A DNA stretch of 64,000 nucleotides from Puniceicoccales bacterium Verruco_01 (GTDB lineage: Bacteria > Verrucomicrobiota > Verrucomicrobiia > Opitutales > Oceanipulchritudinaceae): the NCBI GenBank assembly GCA_001604565.1, contig LVBV01000017.1:1-64000 (forward strand), in the 5' to 3' direction. Under the pieces are notes generated by a model. The model saw nothing but the letters and a program-made list of their open reading frames with translations, did no database searches and had not been told where the DNA came from. A program made the translations under genes and the position numbers. Below, in pieces: positions 16,585 to 25,841 of this stretch (its first letter is position 1; each line of letters begins with the position of its first letter).

Positions 16585-19176
16585 TCACCGGGTCACGGTG
16601 ACGGTCTGACGGATGTCGGCGGAGGAGGCACCGGCGCGGAGGGTCCACTCCCCTTCGGGAATGAAATACGTCTTTTGCGCGTCGCTCCAGCGGCGCAAGG
16701 CCGACGCGGGAACGGCGATCTCCACGTTCTTCGACTCCCCGACGGCCAGATGAACACGGGCGAAGCCGCACAGCGCCTCCTTCTCGCGCGGGTGGGAAGC
16801 CTGCGGCGGGACGGCATAGATCTGGACGACCTCGTCGCCGTCGCGAGTGCCGACGTTCGCCACATTGACGCGGACGGTAAAGCCGCCCTTTGCCGACTTT
16901 TCCGCCGCCAGCTTCAAGTAGCGGAACTGCGTGTAGGAAAGTCCGTGACCGAAGGGATAGAGCGCCTTGCCGTCAAAATAGCGGTACGTGCGGCCCGCCA
17001 TGTTGTAGTTGAGGAAGTCCGGTAGGTCCTCCGTCGCGCGGTAAAAGGTGACGGGGAGGCGGCCCGAGGGGTTGTAACGGCCAAGGAGCACGTCCGCCAC
17101 GGCTGTGCCGCCCTCCTGCCCCGGATACCACGCCTGCAGGACGGCCTTCGCGCGAGCGTCCGCCGTCGCAAGACCCACGGCGCTGCCGGAAAGGTTCACC
17201 ATCACGACCGGTTTGCCCGTGTCGCAAAGCTCGTTCAGCAGCTTTTCCTGAAGCGCGGGCAGTTCGATCCGCGTGCGATCGCCGCCGGAAAAGCCGACGT
17301 AGTCCACGGCCATTTCCTCGCCCTCCAGCTGGGCCGTGAGGCCGCCGACAAACACGATCGCGTCCGCCTGCTTTGCAAGGTCGAGCGCTTCGCCAAGCAT
17401 CGAGTCGGGCTCCGGCGTCCGCCATTCCAGGGCCAGGGTCACCGCGCCGTCGCCCTGCGTGTATTCAAGGCGGATCGGGACCGAGGCGTTTTCCGGCAGG
17501 GAGCAGGAACCCTCCAACTCGCGAATCCCGGCACTTTCCGCCGCGGAGGGCGCCCATGCGTCGATGACGGTCTTTCCGTCGAGCGACAGGCGGAAGCCGC
17601 CGCGCGCGCGGACGCGGAAGCGGTAGGTCCCAGCGGCGGTCGTCGTCAGCTCGCCGTTCCAGCGCACGGAGACGCCGCGCTCCGGCAGACCGGCGGGCAT
17701 GCCTCCGGAAGTGGAGAAACCTAGGCCGCATTCAAAGCAGATGGGCCTTTCCGTGCGCTTTTCAAAAGGTTCGCCCGCAAGGTCGGGATTGGCGAAGTAC
17801 TCGCCGCGGAACCACGGCTGGGGGATCGACCTCCAGGCGTCGGGCCGCCACGCGTAGTCGCAGCCGTAGGCGTAATCCACGCTCACGCCCTTCGCCTCCA
17901 GCGCCGCCTTCAGGCCCGCCAGAACCGTCACGGGATGGGAGGGTTCGCCGCAGTAATTGCCGGTGAGGGCGGGAACGGAGTTCGCGTTCGGCCCCACGAT
18001 GAGAACGCGGCGGAGCGCCTTGGTATCGAGGGGCAGGATGCCGTCGTTCTTGAGCAGGACGAGGCTCTCCCGAGCGGCGACAAGCGACAGGGCGCCGTGC
18101 TCCGCGGTGTCGTTTTCGGACGGGGCGATGGCGTTGAAGGGAACGGACTCCTTCGGATCGAAGAAGCCGAGCCGGAACATCGTGCGCAAAAGCGGCGCGA
18201 GCCGGGCGTTTACCGTGTCTTCGGTCAGCAGACCGGCATGCACGGCGCGGACGATCTCGGAAGTCTCCGTCCCGCAGCAGACGTTCATCCCGGCGTTCAG
18301 GACCAGCGCGCTGGCCTCCGCTGCGTCCGCCGCCTTCTTGTAGGAATGGATGAGGTCGCCCACCGAACCGCAGTCGCTCGTCACGTGGCCGTCGAACTTC
18401 CAGTCCTTCAAAAGCCCGTAAAGGAGCGGGTCGATCGAGCAGGGCGTGCCGTCGATGGCGTTGTAGGCGGTCATGACCACCTCCACGTGCGCGTCCTTCA
18501 CAAGGGCCTCGAAGGCGGGCAGGTAGGTCTCGTGCAGGTCCGCGTCGGAGATCACCGCGTCGAACCCGTGGCGGAGGCTTTCGGGGCCGCTGTGCACGGC
18601 AAAGTGCTTCGCGCAGGCGGCGGCCTTGAGATAATCGGGGTTATTGCCCTGAAGGCCCTTCACGAAAGCCGTGCCGAGGGTTGCCGTCAAAAAGGGATCT
18701 TCACCATAGGTTTCCTGCCCCCGGCCCCAGCGGGGATCGCGAAAGATGTTCACGTTGGGCGACCAGAAGGTCAGGCCGCGGAAAATCTCGCCTTCCTCGG
18801 GCGTTCCCTTGTAGCCGTTGAACTTGGCGCGGCCCTCGATTCCGACGACCCCAGCGATCTCCTCTTGGAGCGGCGCGTCCCACATCGCCGCAAGGCCGAT
18901 CGCCTGCGGGAAGACCGTGGCATGACCCGCGTTCGCAACGCCGTGAAGCGCCTCGCTCCACCAGTTGTATTTCGGGATGCCAAGGCGCGGCACTCCGGGG
19001 GTGGAATTCTGCATCAGGGAGGCCTTTTCCTCCAGCGTCATGCGGGAGACGAGGTCCTCGATGCGGACCTCACGGGAAAGCGACGGATCCTGATACGGGA
19101 GCGGCTCCCCTGACAACGAAGCCGAAGACAGGGCGGTCACGGCGGCCAGACAAGGCAGGAGTGAGTACAGTTTCAT
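16585..19176 (-). CDS. Exported GH3 beta-glucosidase/xylosidase with PA14 insert (863 aa)
   Basis: Signal peptide 1-23. The GH3 N-terminal barrel contains WWSEALHGVAN, DPRWGRGQETYGEDP, AKHFAVHSGPE and the nucleophile motif VTSDCGSV with Asp268. The GH3 C-domain starts near ESLVLLKNDGILPL and is interrupted by a PA14 domain (about 450-580, RGEYFANPDLAGEPFEK to the Gly/Val beta core), then continues with LEGEEM, where the acid/base Glu is expected, and VDYVGFSGGDRT. A fibronectin-III-like end finishes the protein. This layout is typical of periplasmic beta-glucosidases and beta-xylosidases; specificity cannot be read by eye. It has its own upstream region behind the receptor's terminator and probably trims oligosaccharides from GH44. 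Confidence 0.92.
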   Translation of the reverse strand: MKLYSLLPCLAAVTALSSASLSGEPLPYQDPSLSREVRIEDLVSRMTLEEKASLMQNSTPGVPRLGIPKYNWWSEALHGVANAGHATVFPQAIGLAAMWDAPLQEEIAGVVGIEGRAKFNGYKGTPEEGEIFRGLTFWSPNVNIFRDPRWGRGQETYGEDPFLTATLGTAFVKGLQGNNPDYLKAAACAKHFAVHSGPESLRHGFDAVISDADLHETYLPAFEALVKDAHVEVVMTAYNAIDGTPCSIDPLLYGLLKDWKFDGHVTSDCGSVGDLIHSYKKAADAAEASALVLNAGMNVCCGTETSEIVRAVHAGLLTEDTVNARLAPLLRTMFRLGFFDPKESVPFNAIAPSENDTAEHGALSLVAARESLVLLKNDGILPLDTKALRRVLIVGPNANSVPALTGNYCGEPSHPVTVLAGLKAALEAKGVSVDYAYGCDYAWRPDAWRSIPQPWFRGEYFANPDLAGEPFEKRTERPICFECGLGFSTSGGMPAGLPERGVSVRWNGELTTTAAGTYRFRVRARGGFRLSLDGKTVIDAWAPSAAESAGIRELEGSCSLPENASVPIRLEYTQGDGAVTLALEWRTPEPDSMLGEALDLAKQADAIVFVGGLTAQLEGEEMAVDYVGFSGGDRTRIELPALQEKLLNELCDTGKPVVMVNLSGSAVGLATADARAKAVLQAWYPGQEGGTAVADVLLGRYNPSGRLPVTFYRATEDLPDFLNYNMAGRTYRYFDGKALYPFGHGLSYTQFRYLKLAAEKSAKGGFTVRVNVANVGTRDGDEVVQIYAVPPQASHPREKEALCGFARVHLAVGESKNVEIAVPASALRRWSDAQKTYFIPEGEWTLRAGASSADIRQTVTVTR

Positions 19177-19627
19177 GGTAGATCAGATGTTGGTTGGTTT
19201 GAAAGGGGTAAGGAGCTCACCGGAGAGCTCGCCAACTCGCACAAGGCCGCCTCGAACAACTGATTTCATCGCGAGAACGAGGATTTGCGGAGGGTTGCAA
19301 GGCTTTGGAAGTGAGCCGTATTGAAGAAAACCCAGCGAACTTCCCAAACGCTGCCAGCCGCCGCAAAGACCGTTCGTAGAAGATATCAAAGTGATTCGAG
19401 ATGGCCACTATTACCCCGATTGGTAAAAGGGAAGCTGTCAAGCGAACTTGGCACAAAATTAAACAATTCAGTGGGCGGGACAAAAAACAAGGGGGCCCGG
19501 ACCATCAGGTCCGGGCCCCGACACTTCTCCGCACCGTTCAAGGGCCCACTCCACAGGAACGGTTAAGCGGACCAAACTCGATCCTCAAAGGGGAAAATCC
19601 CCCGGGGATCCTCATTAATCCTCAGAA
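19177..19627. other. Intergenic region between receptor and GH3 genes
   Basis: No gene is visible in these 451 bases. The left part is the presumed GH3 promoter region and the right part holds the receptor terminator (19482-19519). A minus-strand TTGACA occurs at 19436-19441 but no -10 element lies at the proper spacing. Confidence 0.5.
19482..19519 (-). terminator. Terminator of the TonB-dependent receptor gene
   Basis: A perfect 12-bp GC stem (19508-19519 with 19492-19503) and ATCA loop, followed on the minus strand by TTGTTTTTT. It is among the strongest hairpins in the window. Confidence 0.88.
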
Positions 19628-22600
19628 CTAGAACATGAACTTCATGCTCAGATCCCAACTCATACCACTAACAATTCTCTGCTGGGCAACCGTGCCGTCG
19701 GGCTCAACGGCGACCGTGACCAGATGGGTGCTCTCACCAACGTTGCGGAGATTGAGCTGGACACGCCAGTCAATCTTGTCCGTAAGCTTGTGCTGGTAAC
19801 CGACCCACAGGTCGAAGTGAGAATCGGACGAACCGTAGATCGGCTGGTCGACGTCATACACCCACGCCTTGTTGCCGTACACCTCGCCCTCTTTGATGCC
19901 GTAGCCTACAATCTGTTTCGAAGCCCAGCGGAAGGCACCGCCGAAGTTCAGGCCCTTCACGATACCATCGTCGAAGGTGTAGTTGGAGATGAGCTTGAAG
20001 TTCCACTTACGAACCTCGGGCTGATCTGAGCCAGACAGCGAGATCTGGGTGAGATACGGAGCCCAGAGACCGCTCATGAACTCGTTCTTCACAGGTCCGT
20101 TATAGTTTCCCCATTCCGGCGTCAGTCCGATGTCGGTGCCAAGATACAGATCCGCCATGCCGTTCAGGAAGTCGGCGGCGCTCTGCCCGAGCGAGGTCTG
20201 CTTGGCCTCCACCTTGGAAGCGTTGAAGGTGACGTCCCAGTTCTTGACGGGACGCACCGTGGCTTCGAGTTCGAAGCCCTTAGACTCCAGATTCTGGTCG
20301 ATGATCGGGGAGGTGCCGTGAATCAAGTGGGTGTTGGCGATGTTCCACGGAATGGGCGAGGCGCCCGTGGTGAGAACATGGAGCCAGTCTCCCTTCTTGA
20401 TCGCGTCCACGCTGACCGGAATGCCGTACTGATCCCAGTAGGTCTGGGGATACATCTTGATGAAGTCGCTCTGGAGGGAGGCCTTGAGCTTGCTGACAAG
20501 CTCTGGGTGATCGTTGATCCAGCCCCAAAGCCAGCTGTTGTTCTTTAGGTCGTCCGGGAGTGCACTGGGTGTTTCATAGGCCGCGATGGCAGACGCAGCG
20601 AAACCGAGCGTCCAGCAGGGCAGCGAGTCGATCAACCAGCTCTTGCCGCCGAGCGGATTGCTGTAGCCGAGTTGCGCGTGCTTGTCTTCGGTCTTGAAGT
20701 AACCCAGACGCATGGTGACCATACCGTCGAAACCGTCGTACTGGATGCTGAAGTCGTCCGTCTGGCCTTCCTCGTTGGGAATTTCGTTGCCGTCGAGTCC
20801 ATAGCGAACCCTCGGGGTCTGATTGCTACCATGGAAGTAGTAGAGGCTGACATCGTGCCCCTTGGGAAGGATGCCCTTGAACATCTTCGCCATGTGCGCC
20901 GCCACGCCGTAGCTGATGGACGTGGTGTACATCACCACGCCGGGATCATCCATCGTGTAGTTCATGGAAGCGACATTTGTGTCGCTGTTCTTGGGGGCAA
21001 CAGTGCCCTGCTGGCGGACCTTGTCGCGACGAATGCCAACCGAGGGAACGATCGCATCATCCCAGAAATAACCCTGGTAGAGGAAGGCAGCCGAAGTCAG
21101 AGTCTGGCGCTTCTTGTCACCCGAGGTGTAAAGCTGGTCGCTGTCGCGCCAGTTGATGACCGACGCCGCATAGTTGCGGTAGCCCTTGTAATTGGCCGGG
21201 TTGTCGAGCTCGGTCAGATACAGGTCGCCGTTCGGAACGGGATCGATCCATTCCGCAGCCGGATCGACATCGCTGGCCGCGGTCCAAGTGCCGTCCCACA
21301 TTCTGACGGGCCCGGAAGTCGGGGTGATGGTGTTACCGATGTTGCTCAAGTTGGCGCCTGCGAGCGAGGTCCTGCTGGCAAGCGAACCGCCGAGGTAGGC
21401 AACCCAATTGATGGCGCTGTTGCCGACCTGATTGCCGAGGTTTGTCTCTTGGGCAAAGGCGAGATCAGTGCGATACTGCTGGAAGCTGCGGTCTTCCTGA
21501 TTGGTGATGTACTGGCCGAGCAGTCCCGTGAAATCCTGATGTCCCAGAATGCGGGTCAGCAGGCTTTCCTCCATGATGTCGCTGAAACGGAGCGAATACG
21601 CGGCGGTGAACTGGAAGTTGTCGTGCTTGTAGAAGGTTTCGCTACCATTGTTATAGGTGCCCGCGATGAACGGACGGCCCACGTTCGGATTGGCCTCGTA
21701 ACCACTCTGCCAAGTCGGATAAGCCGCCGTGTTGTAGGCGTTCATGTCCACCGAGATGTACGGCGTGCCGACCGCGCCTTCCTGCCCGTTGCTGTACTCT
21801 TCGTGCGTTGCGACGAACTGGAGGTTCAGCGCGTAGTTGAACAGGCTCTGGACCACGCTCAGATTGTAGGCGTTCCAGTTCTGCCACTCGTGCTTGTTGT
21901 TACCGTCGATGAGCTTGTTGTAGAAGTCGAAGACCGATGTGTCGCTCAGCGTCTTGTCGAGGTAGGTGACCGTCCTGTCGTACGCGCCCGGATACTTGCT
22001 GGAGTCGGCGTAATTCGTGGCGATAGCGTAGTGCTGGAATCCGGTCGTGTACAGGTTGTAGGCGTTTTCGACCACGTTGAAACCGGGGAGATACTTTCCG
22101 TCCGACTTCCTCGTGCCGCCAAGTCCCGCCTGGCCCGCCTTCATGAGCTGGCCGGTCGTGCCGTCAAACCAGTAGGTGGCGTTGCTGCCCCATGCGTAGA
22201 GGATGTCCTCATTGGTCACCCACGGCGAACCGGTGGGATCCACATTGGCCGAGTTGGCATCGTACGTGTAGGGGTTGTAACCGCCCTTGTTCGTCTTTGC
22301 GTCGAAGTAGCCGGAGATGTAGTCCATCGGCGGCAGCGTGCGCGGATTGTTGGAATCCACCTCGCCGTTCTCGAAGTTGAACTCGATCTTCAGGTGGCTC
22401 GAGGGCGTGTTGAAGAACTCCGGATCGTAACGAAGCGCCGAGTAAATGCGCTTGGAGTTATTGTACGCAGGCTTCTGCTGGTAGAGTTCGCGGTTGTCCA
22501 CGAGGTCCACTCTCACGGCCAACTCGTTGTCAATCAGCATCCGGTTGTAGTCGAGGGTGCCTCGGGTGGTTCCGTAACTGCCGTAGTGTGCCTCGACCGA

Positions 22601-23203
22601 ACCGGAATTCGAGAAGCTGGCGTTGTTGGTCGATACGTTGGAGATGCCGGAGGGGCTGCCGACGCCGAACAAGAAGGAGTTCGGGCCGCGGGAAATATCC
22701 ACGCGGCTGATGTTGTAGCCGTCCCAAGGAATCTCACTCTGGAAGTAGTTCCTCGCGTTGTCCATGGCCGTGAGGCCGCGCGAGCGATTGATGGCGTTCG
22801 GGTTGATCAGGCGCGCACCCTCACCACTCGTGCCGAAACCGCGTGTGGCGACGCCGGAAAAGCTTCCGTTGACGCCCGCGATGTCGGTGTTGGTGGTATA
22901 GACCAGAAGATCCTGGGCGTCGGTGACGTTCAGGTCCTGCATCAGCTTGGTGTTGATGACGGAAAGGGCCGCCGCCGTGTCGGCCAGTTCGGTGCGGACG
23001 CGCGATCCGCCGAGGGTATCGACCACCTTGTATCCGCCCGATTCCGACGTGACGGTGAAGGGGTCCATCAGGAAGACTTCGTCTTCGGTTTTCAACGGAT
23101 CCACATCATTCGGGGCCGCTGGTGTTTGCGACCATGACGATGCGCTTCCGAGTGTCAGTGCCGACACCATTGTCAGCACGTTGCGACTGAGCATCCTTTT
23201 CAT
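19628..23203 (-). CDS. TonB-dependent outer-membrane receptor (1191 aa)
   Basis: A signal peptide (1-24, ending SSWSQ) is followed by VFLMDPFTVTSE, close to the short N-terminal motif found in many receptors of Verrucomicrobiota, which may serve as the TonB box. A plug domain spans about 45-190 (ADTAAALSVINTKLMQD, TRGFG, RVDISRGPNSFLFG), followed by a long beta-barrel ending in aromatic MSWDLSMKFMF, as expected for BAM-inserted barrels. No carboxypeptidase-like N-domain and no SusD gene are present, so it is not a classical SusCD pair. Lying between fucosidase and GH3 genes, it probably imports oligosaccharides, but an iron-chelate role cannot be excluded. Start 23203 was chosen because it places the signal peptide at the N-terminus. 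Confidence 0.92.
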   Translation of the reverse strand: MKRMLSRNVLTMVSALTLGSASSWSQTPAAPNDVDPLKTEDEVFLMDPFTVTSESGGYKVVDTLGGSRVRTELADTAAALSVINTKLMQDLNVTDAQDLLVYTTNTDIAGVNGSFSGVATRGFGTSGEGARLINPNAINRSRGLTAMDNARNYFQSEIPWDGYNISRVDISRGPNSFLFGVGSPSGISNVSTNNASFSNSGSVEAHYGSYGTTRGTLDYNRMLIDNELAVRVDLVDNRELYQQKPAYNNSKRIYSALRYDPEFFNTPSSHLKIEFNFENGEVDSNNPRTLPPMDYISGYFDAKTNKGGYNPYTYDANSANVDPTGSPWVTNEDILYAWGSNATYWFDGTTGQLMKAGQAGLGGTRKSDGKYLPGFNVVENAYNLYTTGFQHYAIATNYADSSKYPGAYDRTVTYLDKTLSDTSVFDFYNKLIDGNNKHEWQNWNAYNLSVVQSLFNYALNLQFVATHEEYSNGQEGAVGTPYISVDMNAYNTAAYPTWQSGYEANPNVGRPFIAGTYNNGSETFYKHDNFQFTAAYSLRFSDIMEESLLTRILGHQDFTGLLGQYITNQEDRSFQQYRTDLAFAQETNLGNQVGNSAINWVAYLGGSLASRTSLAGANLSNIGNTITPTSGPVRMWDGTWTAASDVDPAAEWIDPVPNGDLYLTELDNPANYKGYRNYAASVINWRDSDQLYTSGDKKRQTLTSAAFLYQGYFWDDAIVPSVGIRRDKVRQQGTVAPKNSDTNVASMNYTMDDPGVVMYTTSISYGVAAHMAKMFKGILPKGHDVSLYYFHGSNQTPRVRYGLDGNEIPNEEGQTDDFSIQYDGFDGMVTMRLGYFKTEDKHAQLGYSNPLGGKSWLIDSLPCWTLGFAASAIAAYETPSALPDDLKNNSWLWGWINDHPELVSKLKASLQSDFIKMYPQTYWDQYGIPVSVDAIKKGDWLHVLTTGASPIPWNIANTHLIHGTSPIIDQNLESKGFELEATVRPVKNWDVTFNASKVEAKQTSLGQSAADFLNGMADLYLGTDIGLTPEWGNYNGPVKNEFMSGLWAPYLTQISLSGSDQPEVRKWNFKLISNYTFDDGIVKGLNFGGAFRWASKQIVGYGIKEGEVYGNKAWVYDVDQPIYGSSDSHFDLWVGYQHKLTDKIDWRVQLNLRNVGESTHLVTVAVEPDGTVAQQRIVSGMSWDLSMKFMF

Positions 23204-23550
23204 TTTGGTTCGTGTAGCTTGTGTGTGGGATTGATCCGCCCCCACTGCCTGTGAAAGGCCGTGAAAACGAATCAGGAGAGTGCCTGGGATAAAAACGCCT
23301 CTAACGGCCTAGGATGAGGCCGGCGGGGGAATCGAAAATGGGGAAAGGGGTATGGAAGAAACTACGGGGTGCCCAGTAGGCGGATCGCCCCACAATTCGA
23401 ATCAACGTATTCCCCCCGGAAAACCCGCCACAAAAATGCAGGCCCCGCCATCCGCACGGGGGAGCGACCATGCAACTGGCCACAACGCCCCCTCGGCAGG
23501 AGGGCGCTGCGATCGTCCACACATTTCCCGTCCCGGCGGAACGCCGGGCG
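23204..23550. other. Intergenic region upstream of the receptor gene
   Basis: These 347 bases separate the GH29 stop from the receptor start. A 7-bp hairpin (23532-23538 with 23542-23548) lies three bases past the GH29 stop on the minus strand but lacks a T-run, so it is only a possible terminator. No gene or confident promoter was seen. Confidence 0.4.
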
Positions 23551-25806
23551 CTACCTCGCTCCCGCCGCCGGCAGAACGGAGATCTCGGCGGCACTCATTC
23601 CCTCCGCATCTCCGGGCTTCCGGATTGCCGTGAAGCGGAAGAAGCGGGCCTTCACCGGGGCAAAGGCCGCCTCCTGAAGAACGGGATTGTTCCGGATGTT
23701 GCCGAAACGTCCGCCCTCCACGTCCGTCACCCAGTCCGTCCCATTGACGCTGGTTTCAAAACGGAAATGCTCCACGAGTCCCCCGGAATTGCCATCCTGG
23801 CGGGGAAGGTAGGTGAAGCCTCTGATTTCGAGCACCCGCTCCATATCCACGGTGATGTTGGCCTGCCCGCCGGAAATCCACACCGTGGAGGGATCCCCGT
23901 CGATGGCGGAAGCGGCGTCCGCCGGAGAGAGCACGCTCCACCCCGAGGGGATAAGTCCCGCGTAGTAGCGCGAGGCGATCATTCCGAGCCGACCCTCGTC
24001 GGTCCGCACCGCCGCCTGAAGGGTGCCGCCGCTCGGCAGGGAAATGGGCGTGCGGTACACCGCCGAATCAGGGGTCGGCAAAGTTCCGTCCGTCGTGTAC
24101 ACAACGGTTTTCCCCTCGGCAGTGACGATCGTCACGCGGCCCTCGCCATCGCGGGCGGAAAGAACCGGCGCGGGAACGGGCATCGCCTGTCGGTAAAGGC
24201 CCACCTCGGCGAGCGTCGGCTCCGTGCGGGAGGAAAGAATGCGGATGCGCACCTTGTCCGTCGTCACCGGGGAATCCAGCCGCAGGAGCCGCTTGTGCCC
24301 CACGGTCGTCTGGGTGTCGAGAGTCGCCCACACATCGCCGACCCATGCCTCGACGACAAAGGATTCGATCCTCTGGCCGCGATGATCCACCGCCTCCTGA
24401 AGGGAGAGGACGTCGAAGGTCACTGCGGAGGGGAAGGAAAGCGTGAAGACAGCCGTGGACTGACCGGGAGCGGCCTCCCACCATGTGTCGGGATCGCCGT
24501 CCAGCGCAAGGGCCGGAGCGTTTTCCGGGTTGTTCGAGTTCGCATCCGGCGCGCAACCGTCCGCGAGATTCTTCGCAAAGGTATCGTTGATCACCTGCGC
24601 CATGGCGCTTAGCGAGGCAAGCTGGTCGTCGGGAATCAGGCCGCGCGTATCGGGCGGTAGGTTCAGCAGCATGTTGCCGTTGCGTCCTACGGATGAATAA
24701 TAAAAGTCGATCAGTTCCGATGCTGTCTTGACGCGGTTGCCCGGCGCCCAGAACCAGCCGGAGAGGATGGAGGTGTTGACCTCGGCGGGATACCACCAAA
24801 GGTGCGAACCGGGCACGAGTTTGGCGCGACTGCCAAGATCGTCGCCATACAAATCCGGCCATTTACAATCCTCCGGGGCCACCGGAAGAGGAATGACGCT
24901 CCATTCCATGAGGCGTCCCACGCCACCCTCGTTGCCCACCCAGCGGGTGTCCGGCCCCTTGACGGAGATGACCGCCTGCGGCTGGAGCTTGTGGATGAGG
25001 TCGTACCAGGTGTTATAGTCGTAGGTCTCTTCGACGCTCGGGTCTGGGTTCGCCCCGTCGAACCAGACGACGGAGATCGGCCCGTACTGTGTGAGCAGTT
25101 CGTAGAGCTGGTTGAGGAAGTAGCGGTTGTAATCGTCCACCTCGTAGGTGAAACTGCCGACTCCGGGGGCAGGTTCGCGTCCCTTCGAGGGGTCGGACTG
25201 AAAGGAGGCGGGATCGGTCGGGATCGTGGAGAGAACCTTCTTGCTGCCGTTGCCGTACAGGCCCGCCGGATTGACCGGGTTGGTCCGGAGCTGGTACAGG
25301 TCCGCCGGGGAAAGATAAACGCCGAGCTTCAGGCCCTGCGCCCGCGCCGCGTCGGACACCTCGCGCACGAGGTCGCCCTTTCCCTCCCGCCACGGGCTGG
25401 CCGCCACGGAATGCGCCGTGTAGCGCGTCGGCCACATGCAGAAACCGTCGTGGTGCTTGGTGACGAGAATCATCATTTTCCCGCCCGCGTTCTTCATCGC
25501 GCCCACCCACTGTTTCGCATCGAGGGAGCTGGGGTTGAAGATCGAGGGATCCTCACGCCCGCTGCCCCACTCCACTCCGTTGAAGGTGTTCATGCCCAGG
25601 TGCAGGAAGAAGGTGCGCTCCAGCCGCATCCATGCGGTCTGGTTGGGCCTCGGGAGGACCTTCGCCGCCTTTTCCGCGATCGTGTCGGGTGAATCGTCGC
25701 TGGTGACGATCTGCATCGGGGCATACTCCGCGGCGGAGAGTCCCGCGCCGGGAAGGGCTAGGAGGGAAAGCGGGAGCAGGCGGAGGACGGAGGGAATGGT
25801 TTTCAT
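23551..25806 (-). CDS. Exported GH29 alpha-L-fucosidase with two F5/8-type domains (751 aa)
   Basis: After a signal peptide (1-25) comes the GH29 barrel: RTFFLHLGMNTFNGVEW, VTKHHDGFCMWPT and VVWFDGANP with the likely nucleophile Asp250. Then come a discoidin-like F5/8 domain (about 450-570), a chitobiase/hexosaminidase C-terminal-type beta domain (VVYTTDGTLPTPDS, about 575-640) and a second F5/8 domain (about 645-751). GH29 enzymes release alpha-linked L-fucose from glycans such as fucosylated xyloglucan or mucin. The gene follows GH2 by 35 bases and GH43 before it, so one transcript is likely. No fucose catabolic genes are in the window. Confidence 0.9.
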   Translation of the reverse strand: MKTIPSVLRLLPLSLLALPGAGLSAAEYAPMQIVTSDDSPDTIAEKAAKVLPRPNQTAWMRLERTFFLHLGMNTFNGVEWGSGREDPSIFNPSSLDAKQWVGAMKNAGGKMMILVTKHHDGFCMWPTRYTAHSVAASPWREGKGDLVREVSDAARAQGLKLGVYLSPADLYQLRTNPVNPAGLYGNGSKKVLSTIPTDPASFQSDPSKGREPAPGVGSFTYEVDDYNRYFLNQLYELLTQYGPISVVWFDGANPDPSVEETYDYNTWYDLIHKLQPQAVISVKGPDTRWVGNEGGVGRLMEWSVIPLPVAPEDCKWPDLYGDDLGSRAKLVPGSHLWWYPAEVNTSILSGWFWAPGNRVKTASELIDFYYSSVGRNGNMLLNLPPDTRGLIPDDQLASLSAMAQVINDTFAKNLADGCAPDANSNNPENAPALALDGDPDTWWEAAPGQSTAVFTLSFPSAVTFDVLSLQEAVDHRGQRIESFVVEAWVGDVWATLDTQTTVGHKRLLRLDSPVTTDKVRIRILSSRTEPTLAEVGLYRQAMPVPAPVLSARDGEGRVTIVTAEGKTVVYTTDGTLPTPDSAVYRTPISLPSGGTLQAAVRTDEGRLGMIASRYYAGLIPSGWSVLSPADAASAIDGDPSTVWISGGQANITVDMERVLEIRGFTYLPRQDGNSGGLVEHFRFETSVNGTDWVTDVEGGRFGNIRNNPVLQEAAFAPVKARFFRFTAIRKPGDAEGMSAAEISVLPAAGAR

Positions 25807-25841
25807 GGGAAAAAGTGGGGAAAGAAGGGTTCGCGCGGGGT

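Noticed and set aside
19436-19441. Minus-strand TTGACA as -35 box of the GH3 gene
   Set aside because: No TATAAT-like hexamer occurs 15-19 bases downstream; the nearest candidate is at 22 bases.
20672-23137. 821-aa open frame on the + strand opposite the receptor gene
   Set aside because: It has Arg/Val/Gly-rich non-protein-like content and lies wholly antisense to a convincing TonB-dependent receptor; high G+C keeps such frames open.
19628-25806. SusC/SusD pair
   Set aside because: The receptor lacks the SusC N-terminal extension and no SusD-like lipoprotein is adjacent.
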